Part shown: positions 1-16,700 of the stretch, one piece after another
Numbering within the stretch: position 1 is the first letter of the stretch
How the letters are laid out: the number at the start of each line of letters is the position of its first letter
Assembly (NCBI RefSeq): GCF_036711975.1
Contig: NC_091967.1
Coordinates: 8,184,001 to 8,248,000 of the forward strand
Reading direction: 5' to 3'
Source: Onthophagus taurus
Taxonomy: Eukaryota; Arthropoda; Insecta; Coleoptera; Scarabaeidae
DNA length: 64,000 nt
Notes under the pieces: model-generated
What the model saw: only the letters and a program-made list of their open reading frames with translations
Databases searched by the model: none
Told to the model about the DNA's origin: nothing
Made by a program: the position numbers and the translations under genes

Positions 1-3356
<3,356 letters not shown>

Positions 3357-3538
3357 AAAATGAATTGTATTTTTAAAGTAGAGTAAGTTTAATTTGTAAA
3401 ATTTATAATGATTAAAGTTTTAAAAACGATACTTTACTTTTTAATTTAACACGTTAATTCAATAAAAAAGAAACCATTGGTTCTTCTGCTTGACGGCAAT
3501 GAAGATTACTTGGCAGGCATGGAAACATGCAAGAGGGC

Positions 3539-3652
3539 ATGCCTAGATGCAGATGTAAGGACCAGGTGGAAGAAAGTCTAAAAATGCTGGGAGTTAGAAA
3601 CTGGAAAGCTAAGGCACGAGATAGAAGAAAGTGGAAGCTGATTCTAGAATAG
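3539..3652 (+). mobile_element. LINE 3'-terminal fragment
   Basis: A 37-codon open frame contains LKMLGVRNWKAKARDRRKW and ends in a stop. This is the typical basic, tryptophan-containing C-terminus of insect non-LTR retrotransposon ORF2. It lies about 180 bp beyond the RPB2 stop. A related but frameshifted copy lies at about 48820-48880. No RT core is present here, so it is a truncated relic. Confidence 0.6.
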
Positions 3653-4179
3653 GCCAAGATCCATCAGATGTTGTGGTTGCAATGATGATGAATAATTCAA
3701 TAAAAAAATCAAAGTAAAGTTCCAATAAAAAAAGTTAGGTTAGAATTTTTTGATGACATTTTCATAGCGGGAAATTCAAAATCTTTGTAATTCAAATTTT
3801 TTTTTTTTTTCGAATTAGAATTTTGCAAACCACATTTTCCTTAATTAAAGAAACTTTCAATAATACGAAAATAATAATTTATTATATTGATTCATTGTTC
3901 TCTACTTTATCGACTTAACATATTTGACAGTTTTAAATTTACAATCTCAGACTAAAATTATTTAATTTAGAATTATGTAGATAAGTTTTAAAATAAATCC
4001 TTTTATTTATTTACTTTATTAACGTATTTTTTGGCCAGTGTCTGTTATTCGGTTTGATTTCTTTTCACGGTTCGCTAATAAGTTTTGACCTTTGATAACA
4101 CTGTTTAAAGAAAAAGAGGATATCTCGTTCGCATTTCATAAGAGTGTGAATTAAAATCTTGTGAATAAATCGTTTAAAA

Positions 4180-5796
4180 ATGGTAAGAACGTTTACTTTT
4201 TAATTAATTAAAATTTATTCTAAATAATTCCTAGTCTAATAAATTATGGGGTGGAAGATTTACTACGTCGACAAGTCCAGAATTAGAAAAATTAAATTCA
4301 TCGATTGATTTAGATAAACGCTTATACGCTGAAGATATAATATGCTCAAAAATGTACTCGAAAAGTTTATGTTCTATCAATTTATTAACCGATGATGAAA
4401 CTAAATCGATTTGTGATGGTTTGGATCGGATTAAAATTGAATGGGAACAAGGAGATTTTAAGATTTTACCTGGAGATGAAGATATTCACACTGCAAACGA
4501 GAGAAGGCTAAAAGAATTAATTGGAGAACCTGCAACAAAAATCCACGTTGGAAGAAGTCGAAACGATCAAGTTGCAACCGACATGAAATTATGGCTAAAA
4601 AAATCAATAAATGAACTCGATAAATGTCTGAGAGATTTAGTTCAAATAATCGTGAATAGAGCAACAAAAGAAATTGAAATAGTTATGCCGGGGTATACTC
4701 ATTTACAAAGAGCACAACCCGTAAGATGGAGCCACTGGTTGTTGAGGTTTTTATTCAAACTTTTCTTAGAATATTTTTTTAAATAACTCTTTTTAGTCAT
4801 GCTTGGAATTTTAAATCCGATTCTGATAAATTAGAGCAACTTTACACCCACACAAACATTATGCCATTGGGAAGTGGGGCGATCGCGGGAAATCCGTTCC
4901 ACATCGAACGCCATCTATTGGCGTATTCTTTAGATTTCAATGCGATTACACAAAATAGCATGCAAGCAGTGGGCGATCGCGATTTCATCGTTGAATTTTT
5001 ATTTTGGGCATCGCTAACCGGAATTCATTTGAGCCGATTCGCGGAAGATCTAATTTTATTTAGCACGAAAGAATTCGATTTTGTTACAATCAGCGATTCT
5101 CATAGCACTGGAAGTAGTTTGATGCCACAAAAAAGAAACCCCGATAGTTTAGAATTAATTCGGGGAATTGGTGGGAGTCTTTTTGGGCAGGTAATTACAG
5201 AAATCTGTAATTCTTAACTTTAAATTTGTTATAACAATTTTTTGTAGTGTTGCAGTTTAATGATGACTTTAAAAAGTCTTCCGTCAACTTACAATAAAGA
5301 TCTTCAAAACGATAAAGAAACTATGTTTAGTACTTACGATAAATTAACTTCAATTTTAAAAGTTGCAAAAGGAACTGTTGAATTTTTGAAAGTAAATTCA
5401 ATTAAATGTAGGGAAGCTTTAAGCTTTGAAATGTTAGCGACCGATTTAGCTTATTATCTGGTGAGAAAAGGAGTTCCATTTAGGGAAGCTCATCATGCAG
5501 CTGGGAAAGTTGTTACGGAAGCTGAAAAAAAGGAAGTTTTTATTTACGACTTAACCTTGGAGGAGCTTAAAACTATTAAGTAACACGATCCTTATTTTTT
5601 CTAATTTATAAATCAATCGTTACTTATTTTTTTTAGTGAACACTTTGATTCTGATGTGGCTAAAGTTTGGAATTACGAAAATAGTATAGAACAATACCAA
5701 GCCATTGGTGGTACGAGTAAAAGTAGTGTTTTACATCAAATTAATTCATTGGATGCTTGGTTAAATTATACTAATGTTGCAGCTAAAGAAGCGTAA
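4180..5796 (+). CDS. ASL: Argininosuccinate lyase
   Basis: Exons 4180-4182 (the ATG only), 4235-4746, 4797-5190, 5248-5579 and 5637-5796 join in phase and give 466 residues, against 464 in human ASL. The enzyme is a cytosolic homotetramer that splits argininosuccinate into arginine and fumarate, as in arginine synthesis and the urea cycle. The N-terminus is [22 protein letters not shown] and GRSRNDQV are present, [10 protein letters not shown] holds the conserved His (about residue 157), and the fumarase/lyase signature [10 protein letters not shown] lies at residues 277-286 with its mobile-loop serine. The C-terminal [14 protein letters not shown] block is also intact. Starting with a one-codon exon is unusual but is required, because the acceptor at 4234 leads directly into SNKLWGGRF with no in-frame ATG before it. 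No catalytic residue appears lost. Confidence 0.96.
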
Positions 5797-5905
5797 ATAA
5801 TATCTTTTTAGTTTTGTTGTTAAAATTAAATGACAATTATTGTGATAAATAAAAAGCTGTTAAACAAAACGTCAAAAATATTTCATTATTCATTATTCTC
5901 AACTT

Positions 5906-6984
5906 GACATTTAAGATAATAAACATAACCTTAATTCAATTTTCTCTATAGAATTTCCTTTCTTTTCAAATTAAAATATTTACGTGTATCAACAAAACGA
6001 AACTTACCGGTTTTAATATTTATCCAAATGGAAACACAAAATAAAATCACTAAATTTAATGTTAAATAAAATCTGAATAAATTGCACTGAAGTTGTCAAT
6101 CAACAACATAACCTCAAAATTCCTCAATTTTGTTCATTTTTAGAATTGTCTTCCTTTCCATATAAAGACTTATCACCAAACTTATCACTTTAAATATTTA
6201 ACCAAGCGAAAACATAACGTAAAATCTCTTAAATTCATATTAAATGTAATCGAGATCAGTTACACCGACATTGACGTTTAAGATAATAAACATAACCTCA
6301 ATTCAAATTTCTTTATAGAATTTCCTTTCTTTTCAAATTAAAATATTTACGTGTATCAATAAAACGAAACTTACCGGTTTTAATATTTATCCAAATGGAA
6401 ACACAAAATAAAATCACTAAATTTAATGTTAAATAAAATCTGAATAAATTGCACTGAAGTTGTCAATCAACAACATAACCTCAGAACTGTCTTTCTTTCC
6501 ATTTTAAAACATTAAGTTATTTCACCGAAACAAAACTTATCACTTTAAATATTTAGGCAAGCAGAAACACAACGTAAAATTTCTTAAATTAATATTAAAT
6601 GTAATCGACATTAATTACACCGACTTTGACGTTTAGGATAATAAACATAACCTCAATTCAAATTTCTTTATAGAATTTCCTTTCTTTTCAAATTAAATTA
6701 TTTACGTATCAATAAAACAAAATTTACCGGTTTTAATATTCATCCAAATGGAAACACAAAATAAAATCTCTAAATTTAATTTTAAATAAAAACGGGATGA
6801 ATTGCAATGAAGTTGTCATTCAATAACATAACCTCAAAATCCTTTAATTTAATTCTTTTTCTAGAATTTCCTATTTTCCATATTAAACCAAGCGGAAACA
6901 ACGTAAAATCTCTTAAATTAACATTAAATACAATCAAGATAAGTTGCTATAAAATTGTCTTTTTAAAAAATAAACATAACCTTA
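5906..6984. repeat. Higher-order tandem repeat: about 180 bp monomers in A-B dimers, three rounds
   Basis: A unit of about 355-367 bp is repeated three times; equivalent GACnTTTA(A/G)GATAATAAACA points fall at 5906, 6273 and 6628. Each unit is itself two diverged halves of about 150-185 bp, and every half ends in a form of ACATAACCTCA (ends near 5933, 6115, 6300, 6482, 6655, 6835 and 6984). A halves contain ACCGGTTTTAATATT and CTGAAGTTGTCA; B halves contain TTATCACTTTAAATATTTA. The block begins about 110 bp after the ASL stop. It contains no coding sequence. Confidence 0.85.
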
Positions 6985-7774
6985 AAAATAACTAAACTTA
7001 ATTCTTTTATAACAAAGTTAAGTAAATAACAATTAGTTTTTATATAAAATTAAAGTCTTTATTTTGTTTAAAGTCTTTAAATTAGCACATATAAAAAAAT
7101 CACAAAATACCAAGCATATATTTTTTTAAATAATAATAAAGGAGTTAACAAAAATCACATTAGAAAGTAATTAAAAAAAAAAATATAAATTAAATGGACG
7201 GAATTTGTCGTTGTTAGGCGATTTCTTCCCTTTTTTTTTTCGTTGAATTAGTCTTATTTGTTTTGATTAAAGCCATGTTAACATTAAATTAAAAATCGTT
7301 ATATTTATAAAAAAAAGGATTTTTTTAGTTTAAATCGATGCTTTTTTAGGAACTTAAATTCTAAATAAAGAAGCGTTTCTTTTTTCGATTTTTCATCGTT
7401 TCGTTGTCGAATCATATCTGGTACACTTTTTTATATTCCTGAAAAAAATAAATGGAAAAAAATTATTTAAATTAATAATTTTTGATTACTTATTAATTAA
7501 TTGTTAAATTTATTATTATTAAATTACTTAATTGTTAGAATTTAATTGATTCTAGGTACAAAAATGTTAATCTACTTTAAATTTGAATCATTTTAAATTT
7601 ATCACCAACCTAAATTTGGTAAAAAATTAACTAACCAACTCAAAAATAATCCCGTTTTAGTTTTAAATTAATAATAAATTAGTTTGTTAAAAAAATCTAC
7701 TTGTTTTACGTCAAATAAAAACAAAAACCACTTTTGTACCTAGCAACATTTCTCAAACAATTATTTTTTCTACA
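6985..7774. other. AT-rich spacer, probably including the 3' UTR of the minus-strand gene
   Basis: About 80 percent A+T, with homopolymer runs and no convincing reading frame. The 3' UTR and polyadenylation site of the minus-strand gene ending at 7775 must lie here. I see no discrete element beyond that. Confidence 0.4.
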
Positions 7775-10700
7775 TCATGAACACAAACAGGGTAAACACT
7801 GCTTCCGTTCAATAACTTTATGCCTTTTCCTGTACGGATTTGCGTAGTAGTATCTATTATTTTGATTCATAGATACATACGCAGTCGAAATTTTTTCCTT
7901 ATGAACCTGCTGTTGATGATGTGTTGAAGTGGCCCCATCTTTTGCGGATTTTTCAACTTTCGAACTTCCAAAAGGCACTTTAACAAAATAAATCTATTTA
8001 TTGCTAATAAAACATTACAAAAACAATTTAAGATAATTTATTGCAAATAATATCCATTTACAACATTAAAATCTTTATTAAATTTCTTTCTCGAAAGATT
8101 TTCTCTATGATAATAATCAGAATAATTAATTTCTTCATCATAATAATCTCTAAAATAATTTTGAGTGTAAAACTTTGAGTAAGTTGAAGTATCGGAATAA
8201 TAATCAGAATGATCATAATTCGAGTAACAATCGGTAGACTCGGTCGGTAAATTTTCGTTGTTAAAATACAAAGTGGTGATGCTAATTGGTTCTTGAGGGT
8301 AATAATTGTTGTTGCTTGGGTAATATGAGTAATATTTTGGTTTTAATTTATTTTGATTAAATTTTTGTTTTAAACTTTTTTCGTATTTCTTCGATAAAAT
8401 TTCTTGATAATTTCTTAATTTACATCTCTTATTATATTCATCAATTAACGCTTTATATTTTAACATATAAATGTTCCATGAATTCTCCGTTATTATTCCA
8501 GAACTTAATGCCTCGCAATTTAACGAGAAATTATCTTCATCTTCATAATCAGTATAATCACAATTTTTATATAAAGTAATTGGTTCGTTTGGACAATGTT
8601 CATGATAAATATAATCCCCACCTGGTTTTAAGTACTCATAATTATCATTAATTTCAAATTTTTGTTGACATTTACAAACAAAAAGGTCGGTTTGAATTGA
8701 TTTATCTTGTTTATTTCGACTGTTTTTCCATTCTTCACAAATTTTTAAATGCTTCTTTTCGAATTGCTCAAGTTGGGATAAAATTTCATCGGGATCTTTG
8801 AGTTTACGTTTTAAATCTTCAGTATCATCACTTCTAAACGTTGCGCAACCACAATTACAACCATCGTAACACTCACCGGACGTTATTTTATTCATTTTAT
8901 TAATAATTTTAAACAATTTTTCTTTAATCGCCAAACAAATTTTCCGTTTACAATTTTTCGCAAATTTAATACAATTAATTCGATCGATTTCTTCCGGGGA
9001 TAAATTCTCCAAAAATTTAATTTGATTTTGTAAATGAATGATATTCCCGTCTCTTCGACAATTTATCGATACCATCAGGTCGAGTTTTTTATTGTTAATA
9101 TTAAAATTTGAGATTTTATTTAAATCTAACGGTGATAATATTCGATATTGAAATCTTTTCCAATTTTTTGGAAGAGGATGAGGTCTTTTGTAATTACTCA
9201 ACGTGTACGTTTTCCGCAAACGCAATAACCCACCACAGATCCGCACATACGTACAGTCCACGTAAGGATCGTTTAAATAATCGTTAACATTCAATATTTC
9301 TTTGTAATCGGACATTAATACATTTAAATTGCTTTCCAAAACGAAAATTTTTTTTGACATTTAAACGTCAATTAAAAATCAATTTAATCGCGGGAAATTT
9401 AAATATTAACTGAAGTTAGCTGTCATAAGAAATGTCAAATATATTTTTTTAGGTTAACTTACTTTTAATATCTTTTTTAATCGGTCGTTTTTTATGTTCT
9501 GCCTTTAACTTATTATCTTTAGCCTTTTCTGCTGTTGAACGGATAGTGGAAACGGCTGTTTTATGTCGAATTTCAGGAAGTGCCAAAGGTAATCTAAAAA
9601 AAAAACAATTATTTAATTAATTAATTATACTTAATTTGATTAATTATTATTAATTATACTCTATTTTTTAATTCGGAGGAGTGTTTTCAAATTGAAGGGC
9701 CAAAAAGAAGAGTTGCCATTGATCAGTAAAAATAAAGTCCCTAGATTTACAAAGTACCGCGTACTATTACCCCAATAATGTGATTATTATTATTATATTG
9801 ACATGTTGCATTTTATGTGGGACAAAGTAAGTAGGTACGCCCTGGTTTTCATTATGTTTAAACAAATAAGTAATTAAATTTATAAATACAGTTTACTTAA
9901 AATCCCCTCTGGATTTAAAACTCCCGCCAAAAAATAATTTTGAAAAATTACTCTTTCATTTTACTCCTCCGAATAAAAAAAATAGAGTATAATAATTATT
10001 AATTTCTTACCTTTCATTATCTTTATTTTTCTCCTTTTTTTTAACCTCCATACTACTTCCGCTTAAACTCATACTTGCAGTAGTAATTTTTTTTCGAATC
10101 AATCTTGGTTTTCTTAATGGAGGTACCTCGATGGCTAAATCTTCTGATGAAGATCCGTGGGATTGTAATAAAGCCTCCCGACTCGACGCTCTTTGTAAAC
10201 GTCTCGCTTTCGTGATCGCTTTAGAATTACTTTCCATTGATTTCTTTTTCCGTTCAACAGAACTCGTAGATTTTATCGAATGTTTATCTTTATTAACACT
10301 ATCAACGGAAGACGAAGACAATTTTTGTTGTTTACTAAAAACATTTTTCTGTTTCATTTTACTTTCGTTTTGTTGTTTCCACGATTTCGTTTCAGAAATC
10401 GTTTCTAACGGTTCCACCCTTCGTTTCGACTTTTCATCATCCGTAGTAGTGTATTTATGATCTTCATCGGTGTAACCATTAACAGCTTGAAGAATTTGAT
10501 CGGCAGCTTTAGTTAATTCATCTAAAATTGAGGCATCAAATTCACGCTTCAATTTAGTTTGAGTCATTTTCTTTGAATTATTATTCATTCGCTCGACATT
10601 TTCATAAATCGGATTTTGATTTCGTTCGTTTGAATCCAATTTTTGCACAGCCTTATTTTTATCTGCTCTTAAATCTTTACGTTCAGCACGACGTGTTACT

Positions 10701-13700
10701 TGCGGCGAAATTGGCACCCCAAAGTAAGCCATTTCTGATTTTTTTGGTTGTCTAAGAACCAAATTCTCGGAATTAGGAGTTTTTAAGTTGATTCCATTTT
10801 TTTGTTGGGTTTGATAAAGTGTTGTCCGTGGACTAGATGGTTTTAACGGCTTCTTAGACATATCTTGATAATGTTTCGATTCATTATTAGAACGCTGAAT
10901 TGATGGTGTGACTTTTATAATGTTGTTTAAACCATTCACATCTAATTGTAACAAAAAATTATTTAATACAATATTTTAAAACTTTAGATTGTTTATATGA
11001 AAATAAAAATGAAGTTGGTAACCATTATTACCAACTTCATGTTATGTCAACACTAAACTTTGACAGATTTTTAAAATTATTTTACCTTTTTCTAATTGTG
11101 CATGCAACCTTTTTTTACCGTCATCAACATTACAAGTCTGGGCGTACTGTGAAATATTCTTGTAAGCTGTAGCTCTCGTCCAGCTTCCAGAAATGACACT
11201 TCCAGCATCCTCGATACCATTGTCTAAGTTTTTCGTCATAAACGATTGGACTTCTTTATCGGTTTCGCTATCATCACTATAAACATCTTCATAAAGCTTC
11301 TTCAGTTCTTCAAGTTGTTGTACAGCTAATTTCGATTCGTTTTCATTATTATGATTTCGGTGAGGGTGATGATGATTGTGGAGGTTATGGGTTGTTTCAG
11401 TCTTAAGTGTGTTGAGTATCAATGAGGTTGATTTGAGTGGTTGAGACGCGGCTGCGGTTCGGTTGTTGAGATCAATAGTTATTTTCGTTGTTGTTGTGTT
11501 ATCTGAAAAGTTGTGTAGTGCGCGAATTCGAAACAAACTTTTTTTTGAGGTTAAAACAGTTAACTACTTTTTATTGAGCGATCAAAAAGTAAAAATAAAA
11601 CGGTGTTAGATAAAAGAAAATGAATAAAAAAAAATAAAAAGATTTGCATGCACAAGTAGAAATATTTAGTCTACGAAAAAAGATAATAATTTACAGTTTA
11701 CGATAAATTGATGACAAATTTTTAGTAAACTCTAAGAGATGGCGTTACTTACACCTGTCATTTGTCAAGCCACTTTTATTAAATTAATTAATATTTACTA
11801 AATAATTTGCATCAAATTCAAGGTTATTGTCGTATATAATAATGAAAAATAACTCACCTTTCAATCCATCTTCATTTCTTGAGAAAGTACCCCTTTCATT
11901 CCTTAAATTCGTCATTCCTACCCTATCATTTAACAAATTTCGATGGTTCTCGCCATTTCTTTCAACAATCGTAGCAGATCCACCATTTCCAAAATTAATT
12001 TTAGTCGAATAACCTTTATTTTCAATTTTTAAATCTTCAACTTGTTTAATTCGATCTTGTACGGAGCAAAACGAGGGTGAATCAATTGAATTAGGAGTTG
12101 ATTGGATTCTTATTGAATTTAATAAATTATCAGAATTATACTTATTATCTTGTAGTTTATTATTTTCGTGATTTTGATTTTGTTGATCGTAAAATGTATT
12201 TCTTACAGTTACGGTTGATCTCCAAATCGGAGGGTTTAAATCTACAGGTTTTAATTTAACACCCCACGGGGAATTATCATTTTTAAAGTAATCATTTTTG
12301 TTTGAATCGTTTTTTAAAGAATCGATTTTATAATGATTTAAGGAATTTTCTAATCCTAAAATATACGGTTTTGGTTTAATAGGTTTATTTTTTAGAATAC
12401 TTTTAGGTGCCTCAGTTTCAATATTATCAATATTTTTATCTTTTTCATCGATAAACTCATTCGGATTAATATTATTATTAACAGTAACAATTCCGAATGT
12501 TTGTTGAAAAGATTCATCTTCATTTATTTGTTGATCATCCCCGAATTGAAATACCGGAAGACCGTTTGCGTTAAATTCTTCATTAGGGATTAATCCCGAA
12601 TATCTACGTCTTCTTCGAAAGTTGTTTGTTGGTGGTGGTTTCTCATCTGTTTCAACAATGTTAACTTTACCTGAATCGGCGGCAAAATGTACCTCGGTTT
12701 TACAAAATTCGACTTTTTTTCTTCCCCGAATCAAATTATCATCATCATCTGTGTTAATAGCTAATGATGTTCGGCGAAATTTCGATTGATTTTCGTTAAC
12801 GTATTTCATTTCGTCAACGGCTATTGAATGTCGTTTGATGTCATCGTTTTTTTTCCAAGATTCAATTGAATATGATATCCCATCGTTTAATTCGCGTTCA
12901 AAAATTTTTTTTCGTTCCACCAAAGGGGAATAATTCTTAGATATAATCGGTATAGTTATCGTTGTTCCTTCCTTTTTATTATTAAAATCATTAACATTAA
13001 CTTTTGATGATGATTTTTTAGTGAATGGAAATATTTCTGATGATCTACAAATTCCACTATCCGTTGATGATTCAACTTTTGATTTTGATTTATTCGATAT
13101 CGTCTCATCCTGTTGTACTTTTTCAAAACCATACGATTTCCTCCGATTATGCCAATCTTCATTTTTGTTTAAGAAATGTTTTTTTGATTCTAAACTCCCA
13201 GTTTGTCCATTTTTTTCCATGCCATAAATGTAAGATCGAACGTTATTTTTTGGGGAACATTCCGTACCTATGCCATCATCTTCATCTAATTTATTTTTAA
13301 ATGATGGCGTTTTTTTTAATTTCCCTTTCATTTCTTTTATTGAATCAACCGTAACAAAATTGTCTTTTTGTTTTAAAGCTTCTTTATTTTCATTTTCATC
13401 TATATTAATAGTTTGAAGTATTTGATCTAAAGCATCAAAATCGAAGCTATTCCCTCTTAAAGCCGCGTTTAACCTCCTCCCTTTCTCCAAATCCTCTTTG
13501 ATTCTTCTCACACTTCCGGTATTTTGAGGTAAATCGTCGACTTTTTGATAACTTTTTACATTTTTTACAGGAAACTGTAAAGACCTCCTTATTTTCGAAG
13601 TCCTCCTCCAATTTTGTAATTGTTCTAAATCCTCTAAATCTTCGCTACTTTTAATCGGTAATTTTTGATCTGATAATAAATTAATTAAATTTTCGTTTGA

Positions 13701-16700
13701 AGACGAACTTTTCGTTAAACTACTTGAACTATCATTTTCTAATTCGATAATTTCAATACCATCACCATTTTCTCTTTCTTCAACTGGTGCTTTTGTTGTT
13801 TTTGCTCCAAAGTTAACATTTTCTATTGCAGCGTTATGAAATTCATTACATATTTGAGACACCCTATATAAATTTGTTGCTGCCGTTGTTTGTAGTAAAG
13901 ATCGACTTGGTGGTCTTCTTGTGGATCGTGAAAGGTGGGCTTTTGACTTTTCCGTTGATAAATCTATTGGATTTATAGAAAGCTAAAATAAAAAAAATAA
14001 TTAATGAAATTACAAAGACACAAATAAAATTATTAACCTGTAAATTATCAAATTCAATTGGATTTGTTGATGGAGATGTTGAGGTCCACCTGCTACTTGA
14101 AACTGTATGGCTTTTGATGACTTGAAGACGTCCGCCGGGTACGTGACTATTGAAGACTTCCAGCTGCCTTTTAGCTTCCTGCTGAACGTGTCCGTCCGGT
14201 CGAGATCGAGCCCTGCTGTCGACTACCTGAGAAAAGACCAACAGTCTTTGTTTAAGCTGTCTTAGCATTACTCATGAGGTTAGGTGGTGACGCGACCTCG
14301 ATCTTTTCAAAAACATTAATTGGCCAATAAGTAACATAACTATAAAATGTAAAAATCAAAAAATAAAGCACGAATTGAAACAAGGTGAACAGAAAGAGTT
14401 CAAATTTAATTCTTGTTTTACGAGTGATTTTGAACTCATTTTAATAGCGGTTCATTTAAAATAAGAAAAAGCACTTCCACGAATTCCAAATCGGTTGATT
14501 CTTCGTATTTCTCGCGTGGGATTTTCTGGGAGAATTCCGGACACGTCCGAATGATAAATGCGTCTGCATTCGTAATGTAATAAAGTATTTAGAGGCGGTT
14601 TCTTTTTCATGTTTTGAACTATTTTTCAAACCAGATTTTTTTGTCGATACAAATTTATTAGTTTATCAGTTCTCCGTTATACGGAATAACGCGTATCTAA
14701 AAGTTAAATCAAAAGATATTAAAAATTTAATCGATATTAACCTAAAATAATTTTTTAGGTTATGTTAAAAAAGATTATGCAAATACCGATTATTAAAATG
14801 TAGAAACTATCGAATTAATTAATGATTAAGTAATTTAACGTATTTTGATGAGTTTTTTTACTCCATTTACACTTTTCTTTGTAATATAGCATATTTTTAA
14901 GAAGAAATAAGTACTCAAAAACTTTAACTGTCAAAAATATGATTTAAAATTAATACGGGGAGTTATCGCTAGATGGGGTGAGAAATTGTTTAATTTTTTT
15001 TTAATTTAACATTAATTGTTACTTAACTTTTATTGGTAGATGATGAATATTCAATTTGAATAAAAATGATTTCAAAATTCTTATCTTTAAGATCAAGAAT
15101 TCCAAATTTTATCTTATCATTCAATCTATAGGCAACCCAAATTACAATCCCATTAGTTTCATTTTAATCCTTAAAGAGTATGTATTAATTAATGATTAAG
15201 TTATTAAACGTGTTTTGGTCCATTTACACTTTTCTTTGTAAATAAGTACTTAACTGTCAAAATATTATTTAACACGGGGAGTTATCGCTAGATGGAGAGA
15301 AATCGTTTAAAAAGTTTTTTTTAATTTAACATTAATTATCGCTCAAGTTTTATCGGTAAATGATGAATATTAAACGTTAAAAGAAGAACAATAATTTCAA
15401 AATGTCTACAAATCTTTAAGACATTTAAATTTCCCGATTAAATAATTCAAAATTTTATCTTATCTTTCAGGCCATAGGCAACCCAAATTACAATCCATTA
15501 ATTTCATTTAAATCCTTAAAGGATATTGAGTAATCTTCATGTCTTCTGGTTAGGTTGCATCGAAAAGGTTAATAAAAAAGGTAATATAAATCATTGCGTT
15601 TCCTTTTAGTCTTTTTGCCAGCTTCTAAGCTTTAGTCTTTATCGTGTAGATAAATATTGTCCATTAGAATAAGCCAGATGATCGCCATAACATATCAAAT
15701 CTTTCCCCTAATACAACTGTTATTGAGTTGCTGCTATAAAATCCGGAGTACTACTTCAACACTCTCCTCCAGTTCGATTTTTAACAGTTATGTTTCTTAA
15801 TTCAAAGGAGGATTTAAAAAAGGTGTTTGCGCAAACTATGCTGAAGGACTAACCATGATTTTTAACATTAATTTTTCTTTACAGCTGTATTGAGAAAGAC
15901 GATTTGGCAAAAAGTAAATTAAAATAAATCGTCTCAATCGTTTCGAAAGGTGTAATTTTCTGAGACGTAACTCGATTTAGAAGGTAATTTAATAAAATTA
16001 AGTTACTTACTTAAAATAGGTTAGAGTTTCAAAACCAAATCGAATTGATTTTCTTTTTTCAAATTAACACTTAAAACTCAATAAAAATTCTTTTCTTTTA
16101 TTAACTCAATTTGTGTTGACTATATTACTTTTTCTTGTAACTTTGCACAAAGTTGTTGTTGGGTGGCTCTCAAGTTCGCCTCTCTTTAACTCAAAGACCC
16201 GATTTACTTTCACTCAACCTCGCCACAACCACCACCGACACCAATTTACATGAATGTCACGTTACGATTGTCGTCGTCGTCGTCGCCGTCGTTTTACTAC
16301 GGTCACGTATTCGCACGCCGGTTCTTATTTAAAATTCATTAAAATTTCGATTTGTTTTAATTAGAAATTTATAAGGAAATAAATGTAAACAACTTCCATT
16401 ATTATTAATTTTTAATTTCAAAAAGGAGTCTTAATAAAAATTAAAATCTTATTTAATTGATGTATTTTTTCATGGTTTAAGATGTAATTTAAGTTACCTA
16501 TAAGGTTGGTAAGCCTTTTTTTTGTGTGTAAAATGAGAAAGATATTGCTTTGAAACTAGACATTCGTTTTAAATCGGAGAAAGCGCTCACCGAAGCGAAT
16601 TGCCATTCATTCTGTGCGGTCACGCTTTGAACGGGAACAGAAGGAAGAAGGAAAAAATTGGAATTAGAGAAACTCAAAATGCTATCATCATAAATGATTT

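Noticed and set aside
10131..10460. 109-codon plus-strand open frame
   Set aside because: Lies wholly antisense to a phased coding exon of the large minus-strand gene; composition follows from that exon.
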